Positions 25,437-33,910 of a stretch of 64,000 nucleotides of DNA are shown here, piece by piece. Position numbers and translations under genes: made by a program. The stretch is from DASQZK01 sp963732905 (lineage in GTDB: Bacteria > Bacteroidota > Bacteroidia > Bacteroidales > GCA-2748055), in contig CAVTBM010000009.1 of NCBI GenBank assembly GCA_963732905.1, forward strand, positions 1-64,000, written 5' to 3'. Position 1 is the stretch's first letter; each line of letters starts with the position of its first letter. The notes under the pieces were generated by a model that saw only the letters and a list, made by a program, of their open reading frames with translations, did not search any database and was not told where the DNA came from.

Positions 25437-27051
25437 TTATCTCCACATTTTATCTCTCAATTCCTTAATTCTCTCATCCGTAATATAATCATCATAACTC
25501 ATCAGCTTATCGATTACTCCCCCGGGTGTCAGTTCGACGATCCTGTTACAGACCGACTGGATAAATTCGTGGTCGTGAGAGGACATGAAAATATTCCCGG
25601 GAAATTTTATCAGGCTGTTATTGAATGCCTGGATGGATTCGAGGTCGAGGTGATTGGTCGGGGTATCGAGCACCAGGGCATTGGGATTGTTCAGCATCAT
25701 GCGTGATATCATGCAGCGCATTTTCTCGCCTCCCGAAAGGACATTCACCTTTTTATAGACTTCTTCACCGGAAAAGAGCATTTTCCCAAGGTAACCACGG
25801 ATGTAAAACTCCGTAGTGTCATTGGTGAACTGGCACAGCCAGTCGAAGAGGCTCTTCTGGCTGTTGAAGAACGTGGAGTTATCCAGCGGTAGATATGCCG
25901 GCGTAATGGTCTGTCCCCACTGGTAATGTTCCGCTGTCGGCTTTGATCCTGCCGTTGATGATCTCGAAAAAGGCACTGGCGGCACGGGAATCCCGTGAGA
26001 GGAAGACGATCTTATCTCCTTTGTTGGCAACCAGGTTAAGTTTATTGAACAAAATGGTTCCGTCGATGCTTGCGCTCAGATTGTGAATATCGAGGATCTT
26101 GTCACCGGCTTCACGTTCTGGAGTGAAGATGATGCCGGGATATTTACGGGTGGAAGGTTTGATATCTTCGATCCGGAGTTTCTCCAGCATTTTTTTGCGG
26201 CTGGTGGTTTGTTTGGATTTGGATACATTGGCGCTGAAGCGGGCAATGAACTCGAGCAGTTCCTTTTTTTTCTCTTCGGACTTCTTGTTTTGCGTCTGTT
26301 GCTGGCGAAGGGCAAGCTGACTGCTCTGGTACCAGAAACTGTAATTCCCTGCAAAAAGTTGAATTTTGCCAAAGTCGATGTCGATGGTATGCGTGCTTAT
26401 CGCATCCAGAAAATGCCTGTCGTGAGATACCACCAGCACCGTATTTTCATAATTGGAAAGATAATTCTCCAGCCATACTACCGTTTCCAGGTCCAGATCG
26501 TTGGTTGGCTCATCCAGCAGCAGGTTATCCGGCTTCCCAAAGAGAGCCTGGGCAAGAAGAACCCGCACCTTCTGCTTACCGCTGAGGTTTTTCATCAGGC
26601 TGTAATGCAGTTCCTCTTTTATCCCGAGATTGCTGAGCAGGGTGGATGCGTCATTTTCCGCATTCCAACCGTTGAGGTCGGCAAATTTTCCTTCCAGCTC
26701 AGCGGCCCTGATGCCGTCCTCTTCCGAGAAATCGGGTTTCATATAGATCGCGTTTTTTTCCTGCATCAGGTTCCATAGAAGATTATGGCCTTTCAGGACG
26801 GTATCGATGACCGTGTTATCATCGAAAGCATGATGATCCTGGTTCAGAACCGAAAGCCTTTCACCGGGTCCCAGGCTTATGTGTCCGGCGGTGGGATCAA
26901 TCTCTCCCGAGATGGCTTTCAGGAAGGTAGATTTTCCGGCACCATTTGCGCCAATCACCCCGTAACAGTTCCCTGCCGTAAACTTCATGTTCACATCCTG
27001 GAACAATATTCTCTTACCAAACTGTATTCTTAAATTCGCAACATTAATCAT
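25437..27051 (-). pseudogene. ABC-F family ATPase interrupted by a one-base frameshift
   Basis: Two overlapping frames make one ABC-F protein of about 537 residues, the usual YbiT-like length. The first covers 27051 down to about 25925 and has the first ATPase domain (GANGAGKST, then LLLDEPTNDLDLET) and a charged linker (about 245-300). It then runs out of frame as DSGTLPVGTD. Dropping one C of the CC pair at 25922-25923 restores DSGTLQWGQTITPAYLPL and leads into the second domain (VLSGGEKMRCMISRMM). In that domain Walker B reads LVLDTPTNHLDLES, with threonine at the catalytic glutamate position. ABC-F proteins act on ribosomes in translation or antibiotic protection. This is either a pseudogene, a sequencing error or, less likely, recoding. 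Confidence 0.8.
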
Positions 27052-27194
27052 TCTTTGCTATTCCTTTCAAATTCTTTGTCTAAAAAGGCTGCAAAGGTAG
27101 GAATAAATAGCGAGATATTAGGATTGTGGGTTGGGGGATGATTTACATTTGGATGGAATACGGGGATAATTATTTTGGAACGGCCATAATTAAT

Positions 27195-27227
27195 ATCCCT
27201 GTCAGGGTTACGGACCCTGTCAGGGAT
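27195..27227. repeat. Nested palindrome
   Basis: ATCCCTGTCAGGGT and ACCCTGTCAGGGAT pair over 13 of 14 positions around a five-base loop, and each arm is itself a CCCTG-N-CAGGG palindrome. It lies between the ABC-F and serine-hydrolase genes, both on the minus strand. About 65 bases downstream there is an ATCTGTGT-type sequence (27288-27318) like the second part of the 156-base array unit. Confidence 0.7.
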
Positions 27228-27333
27228 GTGGTCAATCCGTGTTCCTTCTTCTCATAACTACAAACCTTCCCAAAAATCACTCTTCTAATCTGTGTCCTCT
27301 GTGTAATCTGTGGTTAACCATCTTCTCTTCCCC

Positions 27334-28626
27334 TCAATCATCAATCGTTGTTTCCACCATCTGCCGGAATTTCCATCCTGTATTATCAGAGGGGATATCC
27401 TGGGTTTGTTTCATGAGAATACCTATGATCTGCTCTTTGGGATCAGCAAAATACTGCGTGTTGAAATATCCGCCCCACTGGAAGGTGCCGGCATGACCTT
27501 TACCACCGAGGTTTTGGGCTTTTTCATCTTCACCCCCGAAAACGAGTCCGTAGTAGTCTCCCTGGTCATCCATCAGTGTGCCGATCTGGTTGGTGAGGAT
27601 AAACTCAACAGTGGTCCTGCTTAAGAGGCGTTTGCCGTTCAGCTCACCCTGGTTGAGATACATCTGCAGGAAGGTCGCGTAATCTTTTGCTGTACTGCTA
27701 AGTCCCGCACCTCCTGCAAAATAGCTTTTTGCACCTTTCACCGGGTATTCCGTGTCGTAAAAATGAGGGGAAGGGAAATGCATCCATTTATTATCCTGCC
27801 AGGTCTGGACAGGGACCAGCCGTGCAGCTTTCGAATCGGGGAGATAAAACCAGGTATCATCCATTCCCAGGGGATTAAAAATACGCTCACGAAAAAACGT
27901 ATCGAGAGGCATCCCCGACATGATCTCCACGAGATACCCCATCACATCAAGACCTTCGCTGTAAGAATAATGGGTACCCGGATCAAAATGCAGGGGAAGT
28001 TTTGCCAGTTTTTTGATATTATCTGCAAGTAAGACAGGCTTTGTGGTGAAGGCATCGATGATACCGGCTTTCTGGTAAATTTTCCTGAAGCGGGGATCCC
28101 AGTCAATCATTCCGTAACCTATTCCCGAGGTATGGGTGAGCAGATCCCTGATCGTGACAGGACCCTCAGCAGGCCGGGTAGTATAAGAGGAATCGGCCTC
28201 GTTAAAGCTGACCAGTACCTGCGGGTTATCAAATTCGGGGATGTATTTTGCGATAGGATCATCGAGCTGAAACTTCCCTTCCTCCCAGAGCATCATAACG
28301 GCAGTTGCCGTGATGGCCTTGGTCTGTGAGGCGATACGGAAGATGTCGTCGGTTTTGAAATCCCGGCCGGCATCGGCATCTGCTTTTCCATAGGCTTTAT
28401 AAAATACGATTTTCCCATGCCGGGCAATAAGGGCTACGGCACCCGGAATTTCGTTTTCCTTAACCGATGCAGTCAACATGCTGTCAATACGGGCGAGCCG
28501 CACTTCGGAAATGCCTTCTGACGCAGGCTGTGCCATGGAAAGTGGGGAGGAACCGTTATCAGGCCCGGTTTGCATTGTACAGGCAGCCAGCAGGGTGAGG
28601 AACACGGTGAAAAAAGCAGTTTTCAT
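27334..28626 (-). CDS. Serine hydrolase of the beta-lactamase/class C PBP fold, lipoprotein
   Basis: A 430-residue protein with a lipoprotein signal (FLTLLAAC, cysteine 16). The beta-lactamase (PF00144) domain runs from about residue 42 to 410. The catalytic SxxK is SQTK at 100-103, the Y-x-(N/S) motif is YSYS at 220-223, and HAG in KGHAGTFQWGG (about 392) takes the place of the KTG box. Such proteins are esterases, D-amino-acid peptidases or transpeptidase relatives, rarely true beta-lactamases. The substrate is unknown. The cluster regulator gene starts about 370 bases away on the other strand. Confidence 0.85.
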   Translation of the reverse strand: MKTAFFTVFLTLLAACTMQTGPDNGSSPLSMAQPASEGISEVRLARIDSMLTASVKENEIPGAVALIARHGKIVFYKAYGKADADAGRDFKTDDIFRIASQTKAITATAVMMLWEEGKFQLDDPIAKYIPEFDNPQVLVSFNEADSSYTTRPAEGPVTIRDLLTHTSGIGYGMIDWDPRFRKIYQKAGIIDAFTTKPVLLADNIKKLAKLPLHFDPGTHYSYSEGLDVMGYLVEIMSGMPLDTFFRERIFNPLGMDDTWFYLPDSKAARLVPVQTWQDNKWMHFPSPHFYDTEYPVKGAKSYFAGGAGLSSTAKDYATFLQMYLNQGELNGKRLLSRTTVEFILTNQIGTLMDDQGDYYGLVFGGEDEKAQNLGGKGHAGTFQWGGYFNTQYFADPKEQIIGILMKQTQDIPSDNTGWKFRQMVETTIDD

Positions 28627-28894
28627 GAGTAGGCGGATTTAAAGGTTATATGAAGTCTATAAAAATACATTTTCCTTGTCGTTTTCGCAATGTCCTGATT
28701 TTTCCAGCCACAAGACGACTTTGAATTCTGGATCGATACATTCAAATCGCTGAATAATAATATTATACATACCGGCACATCAATTTTCCTTATCCTTTTT
28801 CCTGTTTTTATGTATCTATTCCTCTCCGGGATGAGTATTTTTACAGCATGGAACATCATTTTATACCTGACGTATTTTCCTGTTAAAGGAACTT

Positions 28895-28902
28895 TATCTT
28901 TG
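28895..28902 (+). promoter_or_regulatory. Candidate -7 element for the GntR-led operon
   Basis: TATCTTTG matches TAnnTTTG exactly. The upstream partner is poor (TTTT about 16 bases before). It lies in the 366-base divergent gap between the serine hydrolase and GntR genes, about 90 bases before the GntR start. The remainder of the gap holds no gene I can support. Confidence 0.4.
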
Positions 28903-28992
28903 GATAATGCTCACTGTTAGCTGGCTTATCGTCTGGCATCGTAAAATTAAAACAGCTTGTAAACGGAAGGTCGCATACCCTTCAAAAACACG

Positions 28993-30030
28993 ATGAAAAA
29001 AAAAGAGCAAAGCAGGTTTGACATTTCGGAACATATTTCCATTGATCCCAATTCATCGCATCCAAAGTATGAACAAATTGCTGATCAGATCATGGATCTG
29101 ATCGATAAGGGCATTCTGTTCCGTGGACAGAAATTGCCCCCTATTAATACAGCCCATAAAGCCATCCATGTTTCCAGAGATACACTCATCCTCGCTTACA
29201 AGGAATTGCAGAACCGGAATATACTCGAATCCGTTCATGGCAAAGGATTCTATGTTGCTAAAAAGTCGGCTGTAAAAAAGAAAAAAGTGTTCCTGCTTTT
29301 CGATGTCATGAATGGCTATAAAGAAGTGCTTTACCGTTCCATCGTTGAACACCTCAATAACGATTTCGAAGTCGACATTTTCTTCCATTACTATAGACTG
29401 AAGCAATTTGAAAGGCTGATTTTTGACAATATGGAAGACTACGATTACCTGGTTATCATGCCGCATTTTAATGATGATGTCTCACCCATTGTTTCAAAGA
29501 TCCCGGTAAACAAATGCATCCTTATCGATAAGGATATCCCTTCCCTTAAATTCGTACCCGGTGTTTTTCAGGATTTTGAGTCAGATGCCTACCATGGGCT
29601 GATGAGTGGAATTGAATTAATCAAAAAATACCGGCTGTTCCATTTTATCAGTAACCGGAATTTCCAGTTTATCCCCGATGGAATACTGAGAGGCTTCAGG
29701 AGATTCTGTGATGAGCAATTCATTCATTATCATTTCATTGAAGATGTTAAAACACATCAAATCAGCAAAGGAGATTTATTTCTGCTGTTTAATGACCGTG
29801 ACCTGATCAACGTGATTAAATCGGTTGAAGAGCTTAACCTGAAGCTGGGTGCCGATGTCGGAATCATATCCTATGATGATACCTCTTTAAAGGAGGTTCT
29901 TAAAGGCGGGATTACCGTGATGTCGACCGATTTTCACCAGATGGGGGTCTTAATGGCTGAGCTGTTAAAGGGAAACCGGAGAGAGAAGATCGCCAACGAA
30001 TTTTCACTCATAAAGCGGAATTCTCTGTGA
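28993..30030 (+). CDS. GntR-family regulator with periplasmic-binding-protein-like effector domain
   Basis: A 345-residue transcription factor. The GntR winged helix covers about residues 22-90 (KYEQIADQIMDLIDKGILFR, then SRDTLILAYKELQNRNILES). From about 95 to 335 it has a LacI/PBP-like sugar-binding domain (YDYLVIMPHFNDDVSPIVSK and DVGIISYDDTSLKEVL), a combination common in Bacteroidota sugar operons. It most likely senses a sugar or aldonate handled by the five enzymes and permease downstream, which begin 152 bases later on the same strand. By family knowledge, effector binding relieves repression; the effector is inferred to be apiose-derived. Confidence 0.85.
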   Translation: MKKKEQSRFDISEHISIDPNSSHPKYEQIADQIMDLIDKGILFRGQKLPPINTAHKAIHVSRDTLILAYKELQNRNILESVHGKGFYVAKKSAVKKKKVFLLFDVMNGYKEVLYRSIVEHLNNDFEVDIFFHYYRLKQFERLIFDNMEDYDYLVIMPHFNDDVSPIVSKIPVNKCILIDKDIPSLKFVPGVFQDFESDAYHGLMSGIELIKKYRLFHFISNRNFQFIPDGILRGFRRFCDEQFIHYHFIEDVKTHQISKGDLFLLFNDRDLINVIKSVEELNLKLGADVGIISYDDTSLKEVLKGGITVMSTDFHQMGVLMAELLKGNRREKIANEFSLIKRNSL

Positions 30031-30182
30031 TCAGATACGGATTCCGTTTGTCATTAAAACCTTCATCCTTCTTTTAAAAAGTTTCTCTGAAATCTCTTTT
30101 AAGGTTGAAGAATATTCCTTAAACTTGTATCATAACACTACATAACACTTATCCTGTAACATACTAACTAATAAATAATAAT

Positions 30183-31184
30183 ATGTTCTCCGTTGAAAAC
30201 TATTCTGTGGCTATAGCAATGTGCTTCCTGGCCATGATCTGTTGGGGATCCTGGCAAAACACCCGGAATGTAGCCGGCTTAAACTGGCGTTTTGAATTAT
30301 TTTACTGGGATTTTGTGAGTGGAATTTTGCTTTTTTCCTTACTCATGGCCTTCACGTTTGGAAGTTTTGGCCAGGAAGGCAGGTCATTTCTTACTGATGT
30401 GAAGCAGGCCTCCCCCGGGAACATCGGATTTGCAATGCTGGGCGGGGCCATTTGGAATATCGGCACCTTGTTGTTAACGGCGGGCATTGCGATTGCCGGC
30501 ATGTCGGTTGCCTTTCCGATTGGCGGGGGTATAGGCTGGATTCTCGGGATTGTTGTCCTGTATATTGCTACGCCACAGGGAAATCCAACCCTCCTGTTCG
30601 GGGGAAGCGCTATCGTCGTCATTGCAGTAATATTAAGTATGTTATCCTACCGGCAGCTGGCTTCACAACAGAAAAAACCTTCTTTAAAGGGCATTGTGAT
30701 CTCGCTTCTGGCTGGTGTGGCTATTGCTTTCTTTTACCGGTTTGTGGACAGGTCCCTGGCCCGGGAGTTTACACCCGAATATGCTGGTTACCTGACACCA
30801 TATACCGCCGTCGTTTTCTTTTCGGTGGGAGTATTTTTGACCACATTGATTTATAATCCACTTTTTATGCGGAAACCGGTTGAAGGTTTACCCGTTACTT
30901 TTGCAGATTATTTGAAAGGAACGCCCCGGCAGCATTTGATGGGTATACTGGGCGGTGCGATCTGGTGTCTGGGAATGTCGGTCAGTTTTATGGCCAATAA
31001 GGCAGCAAGTCCTGCGATAGCATACGGTCTTAGTAATGCTGCCCCGGTGGTAGCTGCCATTTGGGGGATATTCGTCTGGAAAGAATTCAAAGATGCTTCC
31101 CGAAAGACGGGTTACCTGCTGGGAGCAATGTTTCTGGCCTATATCATCGGTTTGCTGTTCATCGTTTATGCAAGGCTTTCGTGA
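30183..31184 (+). CDS. DMT-superfamily sugar permease (ureide-permease/GRP-like)
   Basis: A 333-residue inner-membrane protein with about ten helices in two similar halves. The N-terminus (MCFLAMICWGSWQNTRN) and the repeated MLGGAIWNIGTLL and ILGGAIWCLGMSVSF blocks (about 88-100 and 255-269) mark the glucose/ribose/ureide-permease branch of the drug/metabolite transporter superfamily. Proteins like this stand beside sugar-degradation genes in Bacteroidota. Its place between the regulator and the catabolic enzymes suggests it imports the pathway substrate, inferred here to be D-apiose or D-apionate. Confidence 0.8.
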   Translation: MFSVENYSVAIAMCFLAMICWGSWQNTRNVAGLNWRFELFYWDFVSGILLFSLLMAFTFGSFGQEGRSFLTDVKQASPGNIGFAMLGGAIWNIGTLLLTAGIAIAGMSVAFPIGGGIGWILGIVVLYIATPQGNPTLLFGGSAIVVIAVILSMLSYRQLASQQKKPSLKGIVISLLAGVAIAFFYRFVDRSLAREFTPEYAGYLTPYTAVVFFSVGVFLTTLIYNPLFMRKPVEGLPVTFADYLKGTPRQHLMGILGGAIWCLGMSVSFMANKAASPAIAYGLSNAAPVVAAIWGIFVWKEFKDASRKTGYLLGAMFLAYIIGLLFIVYARLS

Positions 31185-31194
31185 TCAATTATAA

Positions 31195-32013
31195 ATGCTT
31201 ATGCAACTGGGAATTTCATCGTATGCGTACAGCTGGGCCATAGGCATTCCCGGACATCTGCCGGTGAAACCGCTGACGGTTGCCGGATTAATCGAAAAAG
31301 CAAAGCAACTGCGGGTAGACTGTGTGCAAATTGCGGATAATCTGCCATTGCATAATCTTTCCTGGGATAAACTAAATTCACTAGCAGACCAGGCCAGGAC
31401 AAGCGGCATCCGTGTGGAAGTGGGTAGCCGCGGATTAACGGCAGACAACCTGGAACATTATCTGAAAATAGCCGGAATCTTTTCTTCCCCCCTGTTACGG
31501 ATGGTGATCGACACCAAAACGTATGAACCTTCCATTGAGGAGGTTATTGAAGTCATTAAAAGCAGCATTGATCTCCTGAAGGATACCGGCATAAAACTGG
31601 CCATAGAAAATCATGATCGTCTCAAAGCCAGGGAATTTGAACGTATCGTCCTTGAAACGGATCCTGACAGAGTCGGTATCTGTCTCGACTCAGTAAATTC
31701 CCTGGGTGCCGGCGAAGGAATTGAAGAGGTCGTAAAGATCCTGGCGCCCTATACCATCAATCTTCATTTAAAGGAATTTGTCATCAAACGTACCTGGCAC
31801 AATATGGGATTTTTGGTTGAAGGTGCGCCTGCCGGCAAAGGCATGTTAAATATTCCATGGTTATTATCAGGCATCCGTCAGTATGGCCGTTGTGAAAGTG
31901 CCATTTTGGAACTATGGACAACGCCTGAAGACAAACTGGATAAAACTATAGAAAAAGAGGAACAGTGGGTGAGGGAGAGTGTTTCTTTTCTTATCCCCTT
32001 TTTTAAACAATAG
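31195..32013 (+). CDS. oiaC: Xylose-isomerase-like TIM-barrel protein, putative 3-oxo-isoapionate decarboxylase
   Basis: A 272-residue TIM-barrel protein of the sugar-phosphate isomerase/epimerase family. Probable metal ligands are E138 (AIENHD), D165 (GICLDSVNS), H191 (INLHLKEF) and E239 (AILELW). In the described D-apiose pathways OiaC, which I recall belongs to this fold, decarboxylates 3-oxo-isoapionate to L-erythrulose. The assignment here rests on the fold plus the neighbouring ApsD-, ApnO- and ApnL-like genes, so it is weaker than theirs. The start could also be two codons later (MQLGISSYAYSW). It lies 10 bases after the permease gene and 4 bases before the next. Confidence 0.6.
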   Translation: MLMQLGISSYAYSWAIGIPGHLPVKPLTVAGLIEKAKQLRVDCVQIADNLPLHNLSWDKLNSLADQARTSGIRVEVGSRGLTADNLEHYLKIAGIFSSPLLRMVIDTKTYEPSIEEVIEVIKSSIDLLKDTGIKLAIENHDRLKAREFERIVLETDPDRVGICLDSVNSLGAGEGIEEVVKILAPYTINLHLKEFVIKRTWHNMGFLVEGAPAGKGMLNIPWLLSGIRQYGRCESAILELWTTPEDKLDKTIEKEEQWVRESVSFLIPFFKQ

Positions 32014-32017
32014 CAGT

Positions 32018-33061
32018 ATGATGAACGAGCGTAAAAACCTGAAGTTTGCAATTTTTGGATGTGGCTTCTGGTCACAGTTTCAGTTGGGCGGATGGCAGGA
32101 ACTGGAAGGTGCCGAATGTGTCGCCCTGTTTAACCGCACCCTGTCGAAAGCCGAAAACCTGGCGAAACGGTTTAATATTCCAAAATTTTATGATGATGCC
32201 GAAGTCCTGCTGCAAAATGAAAATATTGATTTTGTGGATATCATCACCAATGTCGAGACACATGCCAGGTATGTCGATTTGGCCGCCAGATATCACAAAG
32301 ATGTCATTTGCCAGAAACCCATGGCCCAGGATTTTGAAACGGCCAAACATATGATGCAGGTAACCAGGGATTCGGGCGTAAGATTTTATGTACATGAGAA
32401 TTACCGCTGGCAACCCCAGATACGCCGGGTAAAGGAAATCATTGATTCAGGCGTTATTGGAAAACCCTTTCGATGCAATTCATTGTGGAATACAGCTTTC
32501 CCTTTGTTTGAAACACAGCCTTTTTTGGCTACCCTGGAAAAATTTGCCCTGACAGACCAGGGGTCGCATCAATTTGATGTGCTCCGGTTTCTTTTTGGTG
32601 AAGCGGATACGATCTATACCCAAATCCAGACGGTCAATACCACCATAAAAGGAGAGGATGTGGCAACCAGCCTGATTCGCATGAAAAACGGAATGGCTTG
32701 TGTTCAGCAGATATCTTTCAGCTCACCTCTTGAAAAGGAGATTTTTCCACAGCTGTTACTGGTAATTGAAGGTGACAAGGGGAGCATACGGCTCGATGCC
32801 GATTATCACTTTGCCATTACGGTGGGAAATGAAACATCTTACGAACATATCACCATGCAAAAATACCCCTGGCAGACCGACCGGCTGGAACCGGAACCGC
32901 CGGGTATCGTTGCCTGTAACAATGATATCCTGCAGGACATGCTGGGCGTTTCAACCGCGGAGACCACCGGGGACGACAACTTTGAAACGGTGCGCATGGT
33001 TTGGGCTGCCTACGAATCGGCCCGTTTAAACACGGTGATAAAACTTTCAGAATTTAACTAA
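32018..33061 (+). CDS. apsD: Gfo/Idh/MocA oxidoreductase, putative D-apiose dehydrogenase
   Basis: A 347-residue NAD(P)-dependent enzyme. The Rossmann domain starts at once with FAIFGCGFWSQFQ (about 10-22). CQKPMA at 98-103 replaces the usual EKP(x) motif, and HENYRWQP at 126-133 follows; both are features I associate with D-apiose dehydrogenases (D-apiose to D-apionolactone). The C-terminal GFO_IDH_MocA domain covers about 140-340. I start at the paired ATGs four bases after the preceding stop, since the open frame upstream lies inside that gene. Other sugar dehydrogenase activities are possible. Confidence 0.68.
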   Translation: MMNERKNLKFAIFGCGFWSQFQLGGWQELEGAECVALFNRTLSKAENLAKRFNIPKFYDDAEVLLQNENIDFVDIITNVETHARYVDLAARYHKDVICQKPMAQDFETAKHMMQVTRDSGVRFYVHENYRWQPQIRRVKEIIDSGVIGKPFRCNSLWNTAFPLFETQPFLATLEKFALTDQGSHQFDVLRFLFGEADTIYTQIQTVNTTIKGEDVATSLIRMKNGMACVQQISFSSPLEKEIFPQLLLVIEGDKGSIRLDADYHFAITVGNETSYEHITMQKYPWQTDRLEPEPPGIVACNNDILQDMLGVSTAETTGDDNFETVRMVWAAYESARLNTVIKLSEFN

Positions 33062-33076
33062 TAAAAAACAACAGAC

Positions 33077-33904
33077 ATGAAAAACGTTGTATTAATCGGG
33101 GCCGGAGGAAAAATGGGCATGCGGCTGACAAGGAACCTTGGGAATTCAGATTATGACATGTCTTACTTTGAAATAAGTAAGGAAGGTATCGCCTGGTTAA
33201 AGGATGCTGGCATACAGGTTGAAAAAGAGGATGAGGCTATCAGGAAGGCTGAAATGGTAATCTTTGCCGTGCCCGATGTGGCGCTTGGAAAGGTCACCGC
33301 GCAATATATTCCTTTGATGAAACCCGGGGCCATGGTGGTAACCCTTGATCCGGCCGCTGCCCTGGCCGGGAAATTATACCATAGGGACGATGTGGCTTAC
33401 TTCATTGCGCACCCTTCACATCCATCTATCTTTAACTGGGAACCCGCCGAGGAAGCCATGAAAGACCACTTTGGAGGCGTCGCGGCCAAACAAACCATTG
33501 TCTGCGCCCTGCTGAAAGGAACGGAAGATGATTACAAGCAGGGAGAACAGTTGGCAAAAACCTTTTATGCCCCAGTATCAAAAGCCTTCCGGATAACGAC
33601 TGAGCAAATGGGCCTGCTGGAACCGGCCCTGGTAGAAACACTGGCTTCAACCTGTGTGTATGTCATCCGGGAAGGACTGAACGAAGTGATCAAACGGGGG
33701 GTGCCGGCTGAAGCAGCAAGGGCGTTTTTACTGGGTCACCTGCATATCCAGATGGCCGTTCTCTTTGACGAGTTGCCGGGGGCCGTGTTTTCCGATGCAG
33801 CCAACAAGGCCTTGCAACGCGGACTTAAGACATTTATCAAAGAAGACTGGCGTAAAGTATTCGATCCGGATAATGTCAAAGACCAGATTTTATCAATTAC
33901 TTAG
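33077..33904 (+). CDS. apnO: PGDH-like oxidoreductase, putative D-apionate oxidoisomerase
   Basis: A 275-residue protein. The Rossmann motif is VVLIGAGGKMGMRL (about 4-17), with FAVPDVALGKV near 68-78. The C-terminal half (about 165-270) matches the phosphogluconate-dehydrogenase-C-like domain found in D-apionate oxidoisomerase, which turns D-apionate into 3-oxo-isoapionate with NAD+. GLLEPALVETLASTCVYVIR is the most family-like block, and the catalytic lysine of true 6PGDH is not evident. It lies 15 bases after the dehydrogenase gene and 6 bases before the ApnL-like gene. The three neighbours make this assignment fairly strong. Confidence 0.7.
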   Translation: MKNVVLIGAGGKMGMRLTRNLGNSDYDMSYFEISKEGIAWLKDAGIQVEKEDEAIRKAEMVIFAVPDVALGKVTAQYIPLMKPGAMVVTLDPAAALAGKLYHRDDVAYFIAHPSHPSIFNWEPAEEAMKDHFGGVAAKQTIVCALLKGTEDDYKQGEQLAKTFYAPVSKAFRITTEQMGLLEPALVETLASTCVYVIREGLNEVIKRGVPAEAARAFLLGHLHIQMAVLFDELPGAVFSDAANKALQRGLKTFIKEDWRKVFDPDNVKDQILSIT

Positions 33905-33910
33905 CTTTAC

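Noticed and set aside
28702..28919. An open plus-strand frame of about 72 codons with hydrophobic stretches between the serine hydrolase and GntR genes
   Set aside because: It has no start codon near its 5' end and runs over the likely promoter; at most a remnant of a membrane protein gene.
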